From assembly GCF_031822435.1 (NCBI RefSeq), contig NZ_JAVQLW010000002.1, positions 124,001-188,000 on the forward strand: a stretch of 64,000 nucleotides of DNA. The letters run 5' to 3'. The first letter of the stretch is position 1, and each line of letters starts with the position of its first letter. Source of the DNA: Paracoccus sp. MBLB3053. Lineage in GTDB: Bacteria > Pseudomonadota > Alphaproteobacteria > Rhodobacterales > Rhodobacteraceae. The notes below the pieces were generated by a model. That model was not told where the DNA came from. It searched no databases and worked only from the letters and a program-made list of their open reading frames with translations. Shown piece by piece: positions 34,281 to 42,430 of the stretch. A program made the position numbers and the translations under genes.

Positions 34281-34781
34281 TCAGCGCGGCTGGAATGCGC
34301 CGCAGGCGATGCGGTCGCCGGCTCCTCCGGCTGGCTGGGACTGGTAATCGTCGATGCCGGCATGGATGATGAAAGCCGCGCCATCCGCATCCATCAGGTC
34401 GCGTTCTACCTGCAAGAGCGGCAAGAAAACCTCTATCTCGCCAACGCCGTCCTGGTTCACTGTCAGGTTCGGCATGTCACCGGGATGGGGGCCACCCTCG
34501 GACAAGACGCCGTGCTGATGCTCGCCAGCGATATGACCCCCGGCCGAGGCGAAATCCGCCGCGCTGCAATCGCCAGTCTCGTGCAGGTGTATGGCATGGA
34601 TACCGTCGGGCAATCCGCTCAACGTGACTGTCGCCAGCACGGTGCCGGACGCAGTGTCACGCACGGTGACTCCGCCAAGGCTGTTCCCGTCGCGGTCGCT
34701 GATCTGGGCGGAAACCTCGGCAGCTTGGATGGCGCCTGCGCCAAGGCCAAATGCAAGCGGGATGGCAAGAAGCATCTTCAT
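34281..34781 (-). CDS. sodC: periplasmic Cu/Zn superoxide dismutase
   Basis: The start at 34781 is chosen (AAAGGACC upstream, then signal peptide MKMLLAIPLAFGLGAGAIQA), giving 166 residues. Metal-site motifs are GIHAIHLHETGDC, GGHIAGEHQHGVLSEGGPHPGDMPN and FIIHAGIDDYQSQPAGGAGDRIACG. These supply the Cu and Zn His/Asp ligands, the disulfide Cys pair and the active-site Arg. The enzyme dismutates superoxide in the periplasm. An EcfG promoter lies about 50 bases upstream, back to back with one for the HD hydrolase. Confidence 0.93.
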   Translation of the reverse strand: MKMLLAIPLAFGLGAGAIQAAEVSAQISDRDGNSLGGVTVRDTASGTVLATVTLSGLPDGIHAIHLHETGDCSAADFASAGGHIAGEHQHGVLSEGGPHPGDMPNLTVNQDGVGEIEVFLPLLQVERDLMDADGAAFIIHAGIDDYQSQPAGGAGDRIACGAFQPR

Positions 34782-34829
34782 CGGTTGGTCCTTTCGCTGT
34801 CTTTGTCTCGGGTGAAGGTCGATGGAACG

Positions 34830-34854
34830 AACCATCGCAGCGCGCGGATGTTCC
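34830..34854 (-). promoter_or_regulatory. EcfG-type promoter for sodC
   Basis: On the minus strand GGAAC (34850-34854), 16 bases, GGTT (34830-34833), 48 bases before the sodC ATG. Confidence 0.72.
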
Positions 34855-34880
34855 CGCGACCGCTCTCGACCTCCGATCCG

Positions 34881-34905
34881 GGAACACCTCGTTCCCATCG
34901 GTGTT
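34881..34905 (+). promoter_or_regulatory. EcfG-type promoter for the HD hydrolase gene
   Basis: GGAAC (34881-34885), 16 bases, TGTT (34902-34905), 41 bases before the ATG at 34947. It is divergent from the sodC promoter, with -35 boxes 26 bases apart. Confidence 0.65.
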
Positions 34906-34946
34906 TACCCGGCAAGCCGACATTCCCAAATCAGGAGCAAGGCAAG

Positions 34947-35378
34947 ATGGATCTCGAACAGGCCCTCCAGATCGCCGCGGAAGCGCATCGCGGGCAGTGC
35001 AAGAACAGCGAGCCCTTTATTCTGCATCCGGTCCGCGTCATGCTGGCATGCGCGACCCCGCACGAGCGTATCGTCGCCATCCTGCATGACGTCGTCGAGA
35101 AAAGCGCATGGACACTTGATGACCTTCGTGCCGAGGGACTGCCCGATGATCAGGTTGAGGCGGTCGATGCGATGAGCCGGCGCGACGGAGAAGACTATCT
35201 CGCATTCGTCACGCGGGCTGGCCGAAATCCAATTGCGCGGCAGGTCAAGATAGCCGACCTGCGCGATAATCTCGAGATGGCGTCTCGGCCGGATGCATCT
35301 TCGGAAACGCGTCAGAAATCCGCAAAATATCGCCATGCGCTGGATCTGCTGGCCGAAGCGGGGCCCGGACTTCCCTGA
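34947..35378 (+). CDS. small HD-domain hydrolase resembling the RelA/SpoT (p)ppGpp hydrolase domain
   Basis: The protein has 143 residues. Motifs of the Rel HD domain are present in order: AAEAHRGQ, PFILHPVRVML, IVAILHDVVEKS (the HD pair, with E kept but the D of the usual ED motif replaced by K), and RQVKIADLRDNLEM (matching the KxADRxxN motif). It lacks the synthetase, TGS and ACT domains. It could be a stand-alone alarmone or nucleotide hydrolase. The ED change suggests altered substrate preference. The start is 34947, with AGGAGCAAGG upstream. Expression from an EcfG promoter would couple stress and nucleotide signalling. Confidence 0.8.
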   Translation: MDLEQALQIAAEAHRGQCKNSEPFILHPVRVMLACATPHERIVAILHDVVEKSAWTLDDLRAEGLPDDQVEAVDAMSRRDGEDYLAFVTRAGRNPIARQVKIADLRDNLEMASRPDASSETRQKSAKYRHALDLLAEAGPGLP

Positions 35379-35521
35379 CCAAAGCAACGCCCGCAGGAAA
35401 ATGGTTGCGGTCCTGGATGGGGGCGCTTCCCGCTTGGGCTGTCATACTCAGATTGAACGCGGAAACAGTCCGATGCTGCTTTCCCCATTCGCGAACCGGG
35501 TGCCGCGCCGGCGAATAGGAA

Positions 35522-35548
35522 ACGACGCGCTCATCATGAGCGCGTCGT
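35522..35548 (-). terminator. strong hairpin after PRC-barrel gene 3
   Basis: ACGACGCGCTCAT (35522-35534) is the reverse complement of 35536-35548, giving an 11-bp or longer stem. It lies 13 bases past the stop of the minus-strand PRC gene and between convergent genes. Confidence 0.65.
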
Positions 35549-35561
35549 CCCGCTCTTCTGA

Positions 35562-36107
35562 TCAGGAATCGGCAGCCGCAGGGGCGAATTCAAATTCCGG
35601 GGCGTTCTCGAGCGCGCCTTGATCTGCGGTGAAGACGATGAAGTAATCGTTTTCCGAATCGCCGTCGCGGATCACGCGCAGCGCATCCATGCCCACCGCG
35701 ACGGTTTTCTCACCCATTCCCAGGAAGCCTCCGATATCGACCAGCACGGCCTTGACCGAGCCATCCTTGTCGATCACCAGATCGCTGATCTCGCCGATAT
35801 CGTCCCAATCCTTGTCCACTTCGACCAGGTCCGCGTCGACGTCGACCTCGACATCGGAAACGTAAAGACGCTTGCCGATGAATGTCTCGGCAGACAGATC
35901 GCCCGGCATGGCCGAATATCCGAACCCTGCGTCGACGGTCGCAGGCTGGGTGGTCTCGGCCGTCGCCACAGGCTCGCCCGTCGTCGCCATATCCGTCGCA
36001 GCAGGAGCCTCGGTGGTTGCGGGCTCGGTCACAGGCGTTGTCTGGGCGATAGCAGGACCGGCAAGAGCGGCAATGAGCGCGGTAGAAGTGATAAGCTTGT
36101 TCATCAT
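35562..36107 (-). CDS. secreted PRC-barrel protein 3
   Basis: The protein has 181 residues with a signal peptide (MMNKLITSTALIAALAGPAIA) and then a Thr/Ala/Pro/Glu-rich linker of about 45 residues. The PRC barrel is TFIGKRLYVSDVEVDVDADL, DDIGEISDLVIDKDGSVKAVLV and DIGGFLGMGEKTVAVGMDAL. The same periplasmic layout is seen in many rhizobial and Paracoccus PRC proteins. The EcfG-like promoter is about 45 bases upstream. Its function is unknown; the shared GGFLGMGE turn links it to the other three PRC proteins here. Confidence 0.87.
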   Translation of the reverse strand: MMNKLITSTALIAALAGPAIAQTTPVTEPATTEAPAATDMATTGEPVATAETTQPATVDAGFGYSAMPGDLSAETFIGKRLYVSDVEVDVDADLVEVDKDWDDIGEISDLVIDKDGSVKAVLVDIGGFLGMGEKTVAVGMDALRVIRDGDSENDYFIVFTADQGALENAPEFEFAPAAADS

Positions 36108-36149
36108 GCAATCTCCGTTTGTATCTGCGGCGGGTGCCGTTGGAGCAAG

Positions 36150-36174
36150 AACAGGTCAGACTTGCCGCAGTTCC
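36150..36174 (-). promoter_or_regulatory. EcfG-type promoter for PRC-barrel gene 3
   Basis: On the minus strand GGAAC (36170-36174), 16 bases, TGTT (36150-36153), 42 bases before the ATG. Confidence 0.62.
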
Positions 36175-36374
36175 AGCCAAAATTTCTTTGCGGCTGGGAA
36201 CCGCCGCTTTTCTCATCGCTTTGCAATTGCGCAGATGGATGCCGAAATTCGATGATTATATTTCATAAAATCAGCACCTTGTTGCCGCATCGTGAATGAG
36301 TAAAAATTCGGCAAACGGCCAATCTCACCGCAGCGGCCTGACTTTTTCGTGAGGCCTTCTGCAGTGGGCTCATT

Positions 36375-36399
36375 GGAACCTCCCCCGGCCAAGTCAGTT
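36375..36399 (+). promoter_or_regulatory. EcfG-type promoter for the ku2-ligD operon
   Basis: GGAAC (36375-36379), 16 bases, AGTT (36396-36399), 35 bases before the Ku ATG at 36435. The remainder of 36175-36374 holds no gene. Confidence 0.62.
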
Positions 36400-36434
36400 T
36401 GTCAGAGACGAAAGCACCATCAGGATCGACGGTC

Positions 36435-37241
36435 ATGGCGCCACGAGCAAACTGGAAGGGGATGCTGAAGATCGCAGAGTTGAGCTGCCCGGTGGCGCTT
36501 TACACCGCCAGTTCGACCTCGGACCGGATCAGTTTTCACTTGATCAATCGCAAAACCGGGAATCGCCTGCGCCGGGAGTTCGCGGATTCCGAAAGCGGTG
36601 AAGTCGTGCCGCGCGAAGATCAGGTCAAGGGCTATGAAACAGGCTCGGGTGACCATGTGATCCTGACGCCCGAAGAACTGTCCGAAGCCATCCCCGATAG
36701 CGACAAGACGCTGGCGGTTTCGGGGTTTCTGGACTGCGGGCAGATCGACAAGCTTTATTTCGACAAGCCCTATTACCTTGCTCCGTCCGATCCCACCGGG
36801 CATGAGGCTTATGCCCTGATCCGCGAGGGGATGCGCAAGAAGGACGTGGCCGCGCTGGCGCAAACCGTGCTCTTTCGCCGGATGCGGGTGCTGCTGATCC
36901 GCGCCGACAATGCAGGATTGATCGCCCATACACTGAATTTCGACTATGAAGTTCGTGCGCCGTCCGAGGTTTTCGACGATATCCCCGCACGCAAGATCAA
37001 GGGAGAGATGCTGGACCTGGCCAAGCATATCATCGCGACAAAGACCGGCACCTTCGATCCCGTAGCCTTCGATGACCGGTACGAACTCGCCTTGGCGGAT
37101 CTCATCAAGGCCAAGGCTGAGGGCAAAAAGATCAAGCGCCCGGCCCGACGCGCCAAGGCGCAGGTGGTGGACCTTATGGCTGCCCTTCGCGAAAGCGCAG
37201 AGCAGGCGGGCAAGCCCCGGTCGCGCAAGAAGGCGGGCTAG
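36435..37241 (+). CDS. ku: Ku protein (non-homologous end joining), copy 2
   Basis: The start MAPRANWKGMLKIAELSCPV at 36435 has AGGA 10 bases upstream; a TTG 12 codons earlier is the alternative but overlaps the -10 box. The protein has 268 residues. Landmarks: ALYTASSTSDRISFHLINRKTG, EVVPREDQVKGYETGSGDHV, GQIDKLYFDKPYYLAPSD and FRRMRVLLIRADNAGLIA. The basic C-terminus (KKIKRPARRAKAQVVDLMAALRES) carries a DLMAALRES version of the LigD-contact element. It ends 3 bases before ligD, so the pair is one transcript. It is clearly different in sequence from copy 1, not a recent duplicate. Confidence 0.92.
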   Translation: MAPRANWKGMLKIAELSCPVALYTASSTSDRISFHLINRKTGNRLRREFADSESGEVVPREDQVKGYETGSGDHVILTPEELSEAIPDSDKTLAVSGFLDCGQIDKLYFDKPYYLAPSDPTGHEAYALIREGMRKKDVAALAQTVLFRRMRVLLIRADNAGLIAHTLNFDYEVRAPSEVFDDIPARKIKGEMLDLAKHIIATKTGTFDPVAFDDRYELALADLIKAKAEGKKIKRPARRAKAQVVDLMAALRESAEQAGKPRSRKKAG

Positions 37242-37244
37242 GAC

Positions 37245-39647
37245 GTGGCATTGGAAACCTATCGCGAGATGCGTGATTTCACCGCCACGCCCGAACCAAA
37301 GGGACGCAAGGCGCGCAAGACCGGCCATGCCTTCGTGATCCAGAAACATGCCGCGCGGCGGCTTCATTACGATTTTCGTCTTGAAATGGATGGCGTCTTG
37401 AAAAGCTGGGCGGTGACGCGCGGCCCCAGCCTCGATCCCGCCGAAAAGCGCCTGGCCGTCCATGTCGAGGATCACCCGCTGGAATATGGTGACTTCGAAG
37501 GCACAATTCCCAAGGGTGAATATGGTGCGGGCGACGTAATCCTGTGGGATCGCGGGACCTGGCAACCCGAAGGCGACGCGGCCAAGGGCTATGCCAAAGG
37601 GCATCTGGAATTCACGCTGCAAGGCCAGAAGCTTCAGGGGCGATGGCATCTGGTCCGGATGCAGGGCAAGCCCGGCGAAAAGCGCGAGAACTGGTTGCTG
37701 ATCAAGGGCGATGACGAATTCGCCCGAACCGGGCCGGATATTCTGAAGGAACGCCCTCGGTCGGTGGCTTCGGGCCGCGATATCGCCGAACTTTCGGGCA
37801 AGGTGGAGACGCGCGGGAAAAAGGTCGCGATGCCCGATTTTGTCAAACCAATGCTCGCGACGCTGGGCCGAGCCGCGCCCTCGGGCCCGCGCTGGCTGCA
37901 CGAAATCAAGTTCGATGGCTACCGGCTTCAGGCGCGGATCGTGGACGGCAAACCCCGGCTGCTCACCCGCAGCGGTCTGGATTGGACCGGAAAATTTGGC
38001 AAGCCGATCCTTGCCGCGCTTGAGGACCTGCCGCTCAGGGAGGCCATTCTGGATGCCGAGCTGGTGGTCGAAGGCGACAGCGGCGCCTCGGATTTCCCTG
38101 CCTTGCAGGCCGATCTGAGTGCCGGGCGCGAAGATCGCTTTCGTTTGTATGTCTTTGACCTGCTTTACTTGAACGGGCGCGATCTGCGGGGACTGCCGCT
38201 GGTCGAGCGCAAAAAGATCCTTGCACCCCTGATCCCCGAGGGCGACGGGTTGATCCGCTTGAGCCAACATTTCGAGGATGACGGCGCGTTGGTGCTGCGC
38301 CATGCCTGCCGGCTGAGCCTTGAGGGAATCGTTTCGAAGCTGCGGGATTCGACCTATCGCTCAGGTCGGGGGCGGGGATGGGTTAAGTCGAAATGCTCTG
38401 CCCGGCAGGAATTTGTCATCGCGGGCTTCACTCCTTCAAGCGCTGCGCCGAAGGCGATCGGTTCGCTGGTGATGGGCGTTTACGAAGAAGGTAAACTGCG
38501 TCATGTCGGCCGGGTCGGGACTGGTTTCAGCCGCAAGATGGCGGGCGAATTGTATCAGCGCCTGCAGGCACTCGGGGCCAGCGAAAGCCCCTTTGCCGAC
38601 AAGCTGACCGCCGATGCCGCGCGGCAGGTGATCTTTGTCCGCCCCGAATTGGTGGCCGAGGTCGAGTTTCGCGCCTGGACCGCCGACGGCAATCTGCGCC
38701 ATGCCTCCTTCCGGGGGCTGCGCGAAGACAAAAAGCCGCAGGAGATCATGCGCGAGACCCCCGCAAAACCCGCCCCGGAACAGCGCCGCACCGTCAGACT
38801 GACCCATCCCGACCGGATCTACTGGCCCGATGCGGGCGTCACGAAAGCTGGGCTGGCTGATTACTATGCCGAAATCTGGCCCCGCATCGCCCCCTTTGTT
38901 ACCGGCCGTCCGCTTGCGCTGCTGCGCTGCCCCGAGGGTATCAAGGGACAGACATTCTTTCAAAAACACGTCTGGAAGGGAATTGGGCGGCAGGTCGCTC
39001 CGGTGGTCGATCCCAAGCACAAATCCGAAGCGGCGCTGATCAGCGTCAACGATCTGGACGGGCTTATCGCGCTGGTTCAGGCGGCGGCGCTGGAGATTCA
39101 CCCCTGGGGCGCCACCGTCACAGATTGGGAACGACCCGATGTGATGGTGATGGACCTCGACCCTGGCGAAGGCGTTGACTGGTCTGCGGTAACGCAAGCT
39201 GCCGAGGAAGTCCGGCAGCGGCTCGAAGCGGCGGGGCTTGCGGCATTTCTCAAGACCTCGGGCGGAAAGGGCCTGCATGTCGTCTCGCCGCTGTCGCCCA
39301 AGGCAGACTGGCGCGAGGCCAAGGCCTTTGCCAAGGCCATGGCCGAGGCGATGGCCAGCGACACGCCTGACCGCTATGTTGCCACCATCGCCAAATCCAA
39401 GCGACGCGGTCGCATCCTGATCGACTATCTGCGCAACCAGCGCGGCGCGACCGCCGTCGCGCCCTATTCGACCCGTGCCCGGCCGGGCGCGCCCGTGTCG
39501 ACCCCTCTGCACTGGGATGAGCTGGGACCGGGGATTGGTCCCGCCCATTTCACGGTGTCGAACCTGCGCGATCGGCTTGAAATGCAGAAGCGCGATCCGT
39601 GGGATGGGTTTCGGGGCGCTGCCATTCCCTTGCCTGCTAGACCGTGA
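37245..39647 (+). CDS. ligD: ATP-dependent DNA ligase D (PE-LIG-POL)
   Basis: The start is GTG at 37245. The protein has 800 residues in the Pseudomonas-type order. The 3'-phosphoesterase domain (about 25-180) has HYDFRLEMDGVLKSWAV with His41/Asp43 and HVEDHPLEYGDFEGTIPKGE. The ligase domain has nucleophile Lys222 in HEIKFDGYRLQAR and motif IIIa-V regions through about 500. The C-terminal primase-polymerase domain carries VMVMDLDPGEGVDW and FLKTSGGKGLHVVSPL. All three activities for trimming, filling and sealing broken ends look intact. It is coupled to Ku copy 2 behind an EcfG promoter. Confidence 0.95.
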   Translation: MALETYREMRDFTATPEPKGRKARKTGHAFVIQKHAARRLHYDFRLEMDGVLKSWAVTRGPSLDPAEKRLAVHVEDHPLEYGDFEGTIPKGEYGAGDVILWDRGTWQPEGDAAKGYAKGHLEFTLQGQKLQGRWHLVRMQGKPGEKRENWLLIKGDDEFARTGPDILKERPRSVASGRDIAELSGKVETRGKKVAMPDFVKPMLATLGRAAPSGPRWLHEIKFDGYRLQARIVDGKPRLLTRSGLDWTGKFGKPILAALEDLPLREAILDAELVVEGDSGASDFPALQADLSAGREDRFRLYVFDLLYLNGRDLRGLPLVERKKILAPLIPEGDGLIRLSQHFEDDGALVLRHACRLSLEGIVSKLRDSTYRSGRGRGWVKSKCSARQEFVIAGFTPSSAAPKAIGSLVMGVYEEGKLRHVGRVGTGFSRKMAGELYQRLQALGASESPFADKLTADAARQVIFVRPELVAEVEFRAWTADGNLRHASFRGLREDKKPQEIMRETPAKPAPEQRRTVRLTHPDRIYWPDAGVTKAGLADYYAEIWPRIAPFVTGRPLALLRCPEGIKGQTFFQKHVWKGIGRQVAPVVDPKHKSEAALISVNDLDGLIALVQAAALEIHPWGATVTDWERPDVMVMDLDPGEGVDWSAVTQAAEEVRQRLEAAGLAAFLKTSGGKGLHVVSPLSPKADWREAKAFAKAMAEAMASDTPDRYVATIAKSKRRGRILIDYLRNQRGATAVAPYSTRARPGAPVSTPLHWDELGPGIGPAHFTVSNLRDRLEMQKRDPWDGFRGAAIPLPARP

Positions 39648-39929
39648 TCCTATTCACGCGGGACAGAGGCCGAAGGGGAAACCAATGGCCGGGGTGGCGG
39701 TCACCAATTGCCCTTGTTGGGAAAGGATACGCTACCCTCGGGGCGCAATCACACCGCAGGCATGAACCAGATCCCGGCGCTGGCCAGCCATCCCCACGTG
39801 ACCTGCCGCGACAGTCTGATCGACAGTCGACTTCAGGCAATGCCCGAGACGGCAGGATCGCCGCCCGCAATCCGCGGTCCACGATCCCGACGAAACCCTG
39901 TTTTCCTTTTCGCTGATGAGGATCCCACA

Positions 39930-41063
39930 ATGACCACCGAGCCCGCGTTTTCGCTTGGTATCGAGGAAGAATACCTGCTGGTCGACCCGGAAACCGGCGC
40001 GCTAGCCGATGCTCCGGATGCGCTGATGCAAGCCTGCAAGGACGAGTTGGGCGATCAGGTCAGCCCGGAATTCCTGCGCTGCCAGATCGAGATCGGCACC
40101 CCCGTTTCCGCCGATATCACCGAGGCACGGGATCACCTGGCGCGGCTGCGCGCCACCATCGCACGCAACGCGGCCGATTTCGGCCTCGCCCCGATCTCCG
40201 TCGCATGCCACCCGCTGGCGGATTGGCGCCATCAGGGCCGGACCGACAAGGATCGCTATGCCCGGTTGTCGCAGGCAATGCGGGCTGTGGCCCGACGCAT
40301 GCTGATCTGCGGAATGCATGTCCATGTCGGCATCGACGACACCGCGCTGCGCATCGATCTGATGAACCAGTTTCGCTACTTCATGCCACATCTATTGGCG
40401 CTGTCGGCCTCGTCGCCCTTCTGGCAAGGCGAAGAGACCGGGCTTGCCTCGTATCGCACCACCGTCTTTTCGGGCTATCCGCGCACCGGCCTGCCGCCCG
40501 ACCTGGGTGATTGGGCTGCCTATGAGCGCACGACTGGGGTGCTGATGGAGCTGGGTATCATCGAGGACAGCAGCGAAATCTGGTGGGACCTGCGCCCTTC
40601 AGCCCGCTTCCCCACGCTTGAAACCCGGGTCTGCGATGCCTGCCCTCGCCTGGCAGATACGATCACCATGGCGGCGCTGATCCAGGCCACGCTGCGGATG
40701 CTGTGGCGGCTGGCGCAGCGCAATATGCGCTGGCGGCAATATGACAATTTCCTGATAGGGGAAAATCGCTGGCGTGCGCTGCGGCACGGGCTGGGGCAGG
40801 GGCTGATCGATTTCGGCGCGGGTCGTATCAAGCCGCATGCGGAACTGGCCGAGGAATGGTTGGCGCTGATCGCCGAGGATGCGGATCATCTCGGAAGTCA
40901 GCCAAGCGTGGCCCGACTGCGCGACATCGTCGCCGGGGGCAATTCCGCCGACCGCCAGCGGGCGGTCCATGCAGCGGCGACCTCGGCAGGAGCCAGCCGG
41001 GACGAGGCACATCTTGCTGTCGTCAGGCACCTTGTCGAGGAATTCCGTGAAGGGCTGAGCTAG
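39930..41063 (+). CDS. carboxylate-amine ligase of the YbdK (glutamate-cysteine ligase 2) family
   Basis: The start at 39930 (GAGG upstream) gives [19 protein letters not shown] and 377 residues. The GCS2 fold signature is [16 protein letters not shown], then [41 protein letters not shown] and the late [14 protein letters not shown]. The family makes gamma-glutamyl amide bonds with weak glutamate-cysteine ligase activity; the in vivo substrate is unknown. In Rhodobacterales such genes often accompany stress loci. The 280-base gap before it has a near-miss EcfG element (GAAAC-N16-GGTC at 39678) that I do not call. Confidence 0.9.
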   Translation: MTTEPAFSLGIEEEYLLVDPETGALADAPDALMQACKDELGDQVSPEFLRCQIEIGTPVSADITEARDHLARLRATIARNAADFGLAPISVACHPLADWRHQGRTDKDRYARLSQAMRAVARRMLICGMHVHVGIDDTALRIDLMNQFRYFMPHLLALSASSPFWQGEETGLASYRTTVFSGYPRTGLPPDLGDWAAYERTTGVLMELGIIEDSSEIWWDLRPSARFPTLETRVCDACPRLADTITMAALIQATLRMLWRLAQRNMRWRQYDNFLIGENRWRALRHGLGQGLIDFGAGRIKPHAELAEEWLALIAEDADHLGSQPSVARLRDIVAGGNSADRQRAVHAAATSAGASRDEAHLAVVRHLVEEFREGLS

Positions 41064-41072
41064 GAACGGTCT

Positions 41073-41258
41073 CTACTTCTTGACGTGCTCGGGCTTGCCC
41101 TTGCGCTTGGTGCTGGCGAAATCCTCAAGCTGATCCTCGGACATGGACTCGTACATGTCTTTCGAGGCGCCCTTGAGTTCGCTTTTCTTGGTGCCGCCGC
41201 GTTTCGCTGAAAGGGCGGCCCCGGCGGCTTTTTGCTGAGCTTTCGATTTGGCTGGCAT
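41073..41258 (-). CDS. DUF3008 small basic protein
   Basis: The protein has 61 residues, MPAKSKAQQKAAGAALSAKR onward, with KKSELKGASKDMYESMSEDQ and the end STKRKGKPEHVKK. This is the DUF3008 pattern: Lys-rich, hydrophilic, probably disordered and possibly nucleic-acid binding. AAAGGAGATCCG precedes the ATG. It is convergent with the YbdK gene, 9 bases away. Induction by stress is known for the type; the mechanism is not. Confidence 0.85.
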   Translation of the reverse strand: MPAKSKAQQKAAGAALSAKRGGTKKSELKGASKDMYESMSEDQLEDFASTKRKGKPEHVKK

Positions 41259-41279
41259 GGTCGGATCTCCTTTCCGAAA

Positions 41280-41302
41280 GGCGGCGCCACAGAAGCGCCG
41301 CC
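41280..41302 (-). terminator. 8-bp GC hairpin between PRC gene 4 and DUF3008
   Basis: GGCGGCGC (41280-41287) pairs with GCGCCGCC (41295-41302) around CACAGAA. It lies 14 bases after the PRC gene stop. Without a T-run it may only attenuate transcription into the DUF3008 gene. Confidence 0.5.
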
Positions 41303-41315
41303 GCCTGTTCCCGTG

Positions 41316-41612
41316 TTAGTGGCGATGCTCGGGCAGGGCCTTCATCGCTTCCTTGTCGTGCTGCGTGACGCCGTGGACGGTGCCGGACTCGTCGCGCATG
41401 AAGTCGATGTCGCTGACGCGGATCGCGACGGGCTTGGCGCCGATGCCAAGAAATCCACCGACATCAATGATCGCCTGCGCGCCTGCGCCGGTGCCATGCA
41501 GATGTGAAACGGTGCCGACATTCTCATCGCCGGGCCCATAAATCGTCGCGCCCGAAAGCACGGCATCGGTCAGTTCGCTTTCGGTCAGGCGCTGGTGGGA
41601 TGTATGATCCAT
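41316..41612 (-). CDS. PRC-barrel domain protein 4 (cytoplasmic)
   Basis: The start MDHTSHQRLTESELTDAVLS at 41612 (AGGAGAACC upstream) gives 98 residues without a signal peptide. The barrel is GATIYGPGDENVGTVSHLHGTG, then IIDVGGFLGIGAKPVAIRVSDIDFM. It closely parallels PRC protein 1. No exact EcfG promoter was seen in the 180 bases upstream. Function unknown. Confidence 0.86.
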   Translation of the reverse strand: MDHTSHQRLTESELTDAVLSGATIYGPGDENVGTVSHLHGTGAGAQAIIDVGGFLGIGAKPVAIRVSDIDFMRDESGTVHGVTQHDKEAMKALPEHRH

Positions 41613-41796
41613 CTTCGGTTCTCCTGATTTGTTCGCGTATGCAGTCTCAACGATGTGCATGCATTTGCCGTTTCGCCGCTTCAAGCAAAGGTGAGGCATT
41701 GGGCGAAGATGCGCCGGGCTCGTAAGCAATGGCAGGAGCCCGCCACATCGGCCGTCATGCGCCCCGGCGCCGGGTTCTCGCGCGCACCGTGCCGTC

Positions 41797-42294
41797 TCAG
41801 ACTGCCTCGGCGGCCATGTTGTTCGCCTCACTCTCGGCGATGGAGGTGAGGGTTTCGTCGGTCTGCGACTCCTCTTGCAGGGTCTGGTCGAGCAGCTTTG
41901 CGGCCTCGTCCATTCCCAGGGTCTTGGCCCATTGACGCAGCGCGCCGTAACGCGCGATCTCGTAATGCTCGACCGCCTGTGCTGCGGCGATCAGGCCGGC
42001 ATCCAGCGCGGGCGTGTCCTTGTATTCGGACATGATCTCCTCGCCTTCCTCGATGATGCCGTCGATGGCGGGACAGGTCTTGCCGCGCGGAGCCTTGCCG
42101 ATCAGTTCAAAGACCTGCTGCAGCCTTTCGACATGGCCTTCGGTCTGTTCCTTGTGTTTCTGGAAAGCTTCGCGCAACGCGTCGGATTGCGCGCCGCGCG
42201 CCATCTTCGGCAGCGCCTTCAAAATCTGGCGCTCGGCGTAATAGATGTCCTTGAGGGTGTCGTGGAAAAGATCGTCGAGTGCCTTGCCTTTCAT
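41797..42294 (-). CDS. DUF892 ferritin-like protein (YciE/YciF family)
   Basis: The start MKGKALDDLFHDTLKDIYYAE at 42294 follows AAGGAGG; an upstream GTG is excluded because it precedes that site. The protein has 165 residues folding as a four-helix bundle with metal-ligand candidates in DIYYAERQILKALPKMA, EGHVERLQQVFELIG and LIAAAQAVEHYEIARYG. YciE/YciF proteins are osmotic and stationary-phase stress proteins related to rubrerythrin. An EcfG promoter 53 bases upstream faces it, and a fragment of a second copy is at 27.9 kb. Confidence 0.9.
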   Translation of the reverse strand: MKGKALDDLFHDTLKDIYYAERQILKALPKMARGAQSDALREAFQKHKEQTEGHVERLQQVFELIGKAPRGKTCPAIDGIIEEGEEIMSEYKDTPALDAGLIAAAQAVEHYEIARYGALRQWAKTLGMDEAAKLLDQTLQEESQTDETLTSIAESEANNMAAEAV

Positions 42295-42346
42295 GGGATG
42301 CCTCCTTGTCACTGATCCGGCGGATGCCGAATTTCAAGACGCTTCT

Positions 42347-42371
42347 AACCGGCGAAATCGGCATTGGTTCC
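42347..42371 (-). promoter_or_regulatory. EcfG-type promoter for the DUF892 gene
   Basis: On the minus strand GGAAC (42367-42371), 16 bases, GGTT (42347-42350). Confidence 0.75.
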
Positions 42372-42376
42372 CGTCG

Positions 42377-42401
42377 GGAACAAAGCCTGCGGCACGCGGT
42401 T
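42377..42401 (+). promoter_or_regulatory. EcfG-type promoter for the four-helix membrane protein gene
   Basis: GGAAC (42377-42381), 16 bases, GGTT (42398-42401), 29 bases before the ATG. Its -35 lies only 5 bases from that of the opposite promoter. Confidence 0.75.
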
Positions 42402-42430
42402 CAGAGTCGTGAACCAGGGGAGAATTGCCC

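Noticed and set aside
36420..38303. 627-codon minus-strand open frame
   Set aside because: It is antisense to ku2 and ligD, both with intact catalytic motifs.
39678..39702. GAAAC-N16-GGTC upstream of the YbdK-like gene
   Set aside because: Two mismatches to the EcfG pattern and over 220 bases from the gene; not called.
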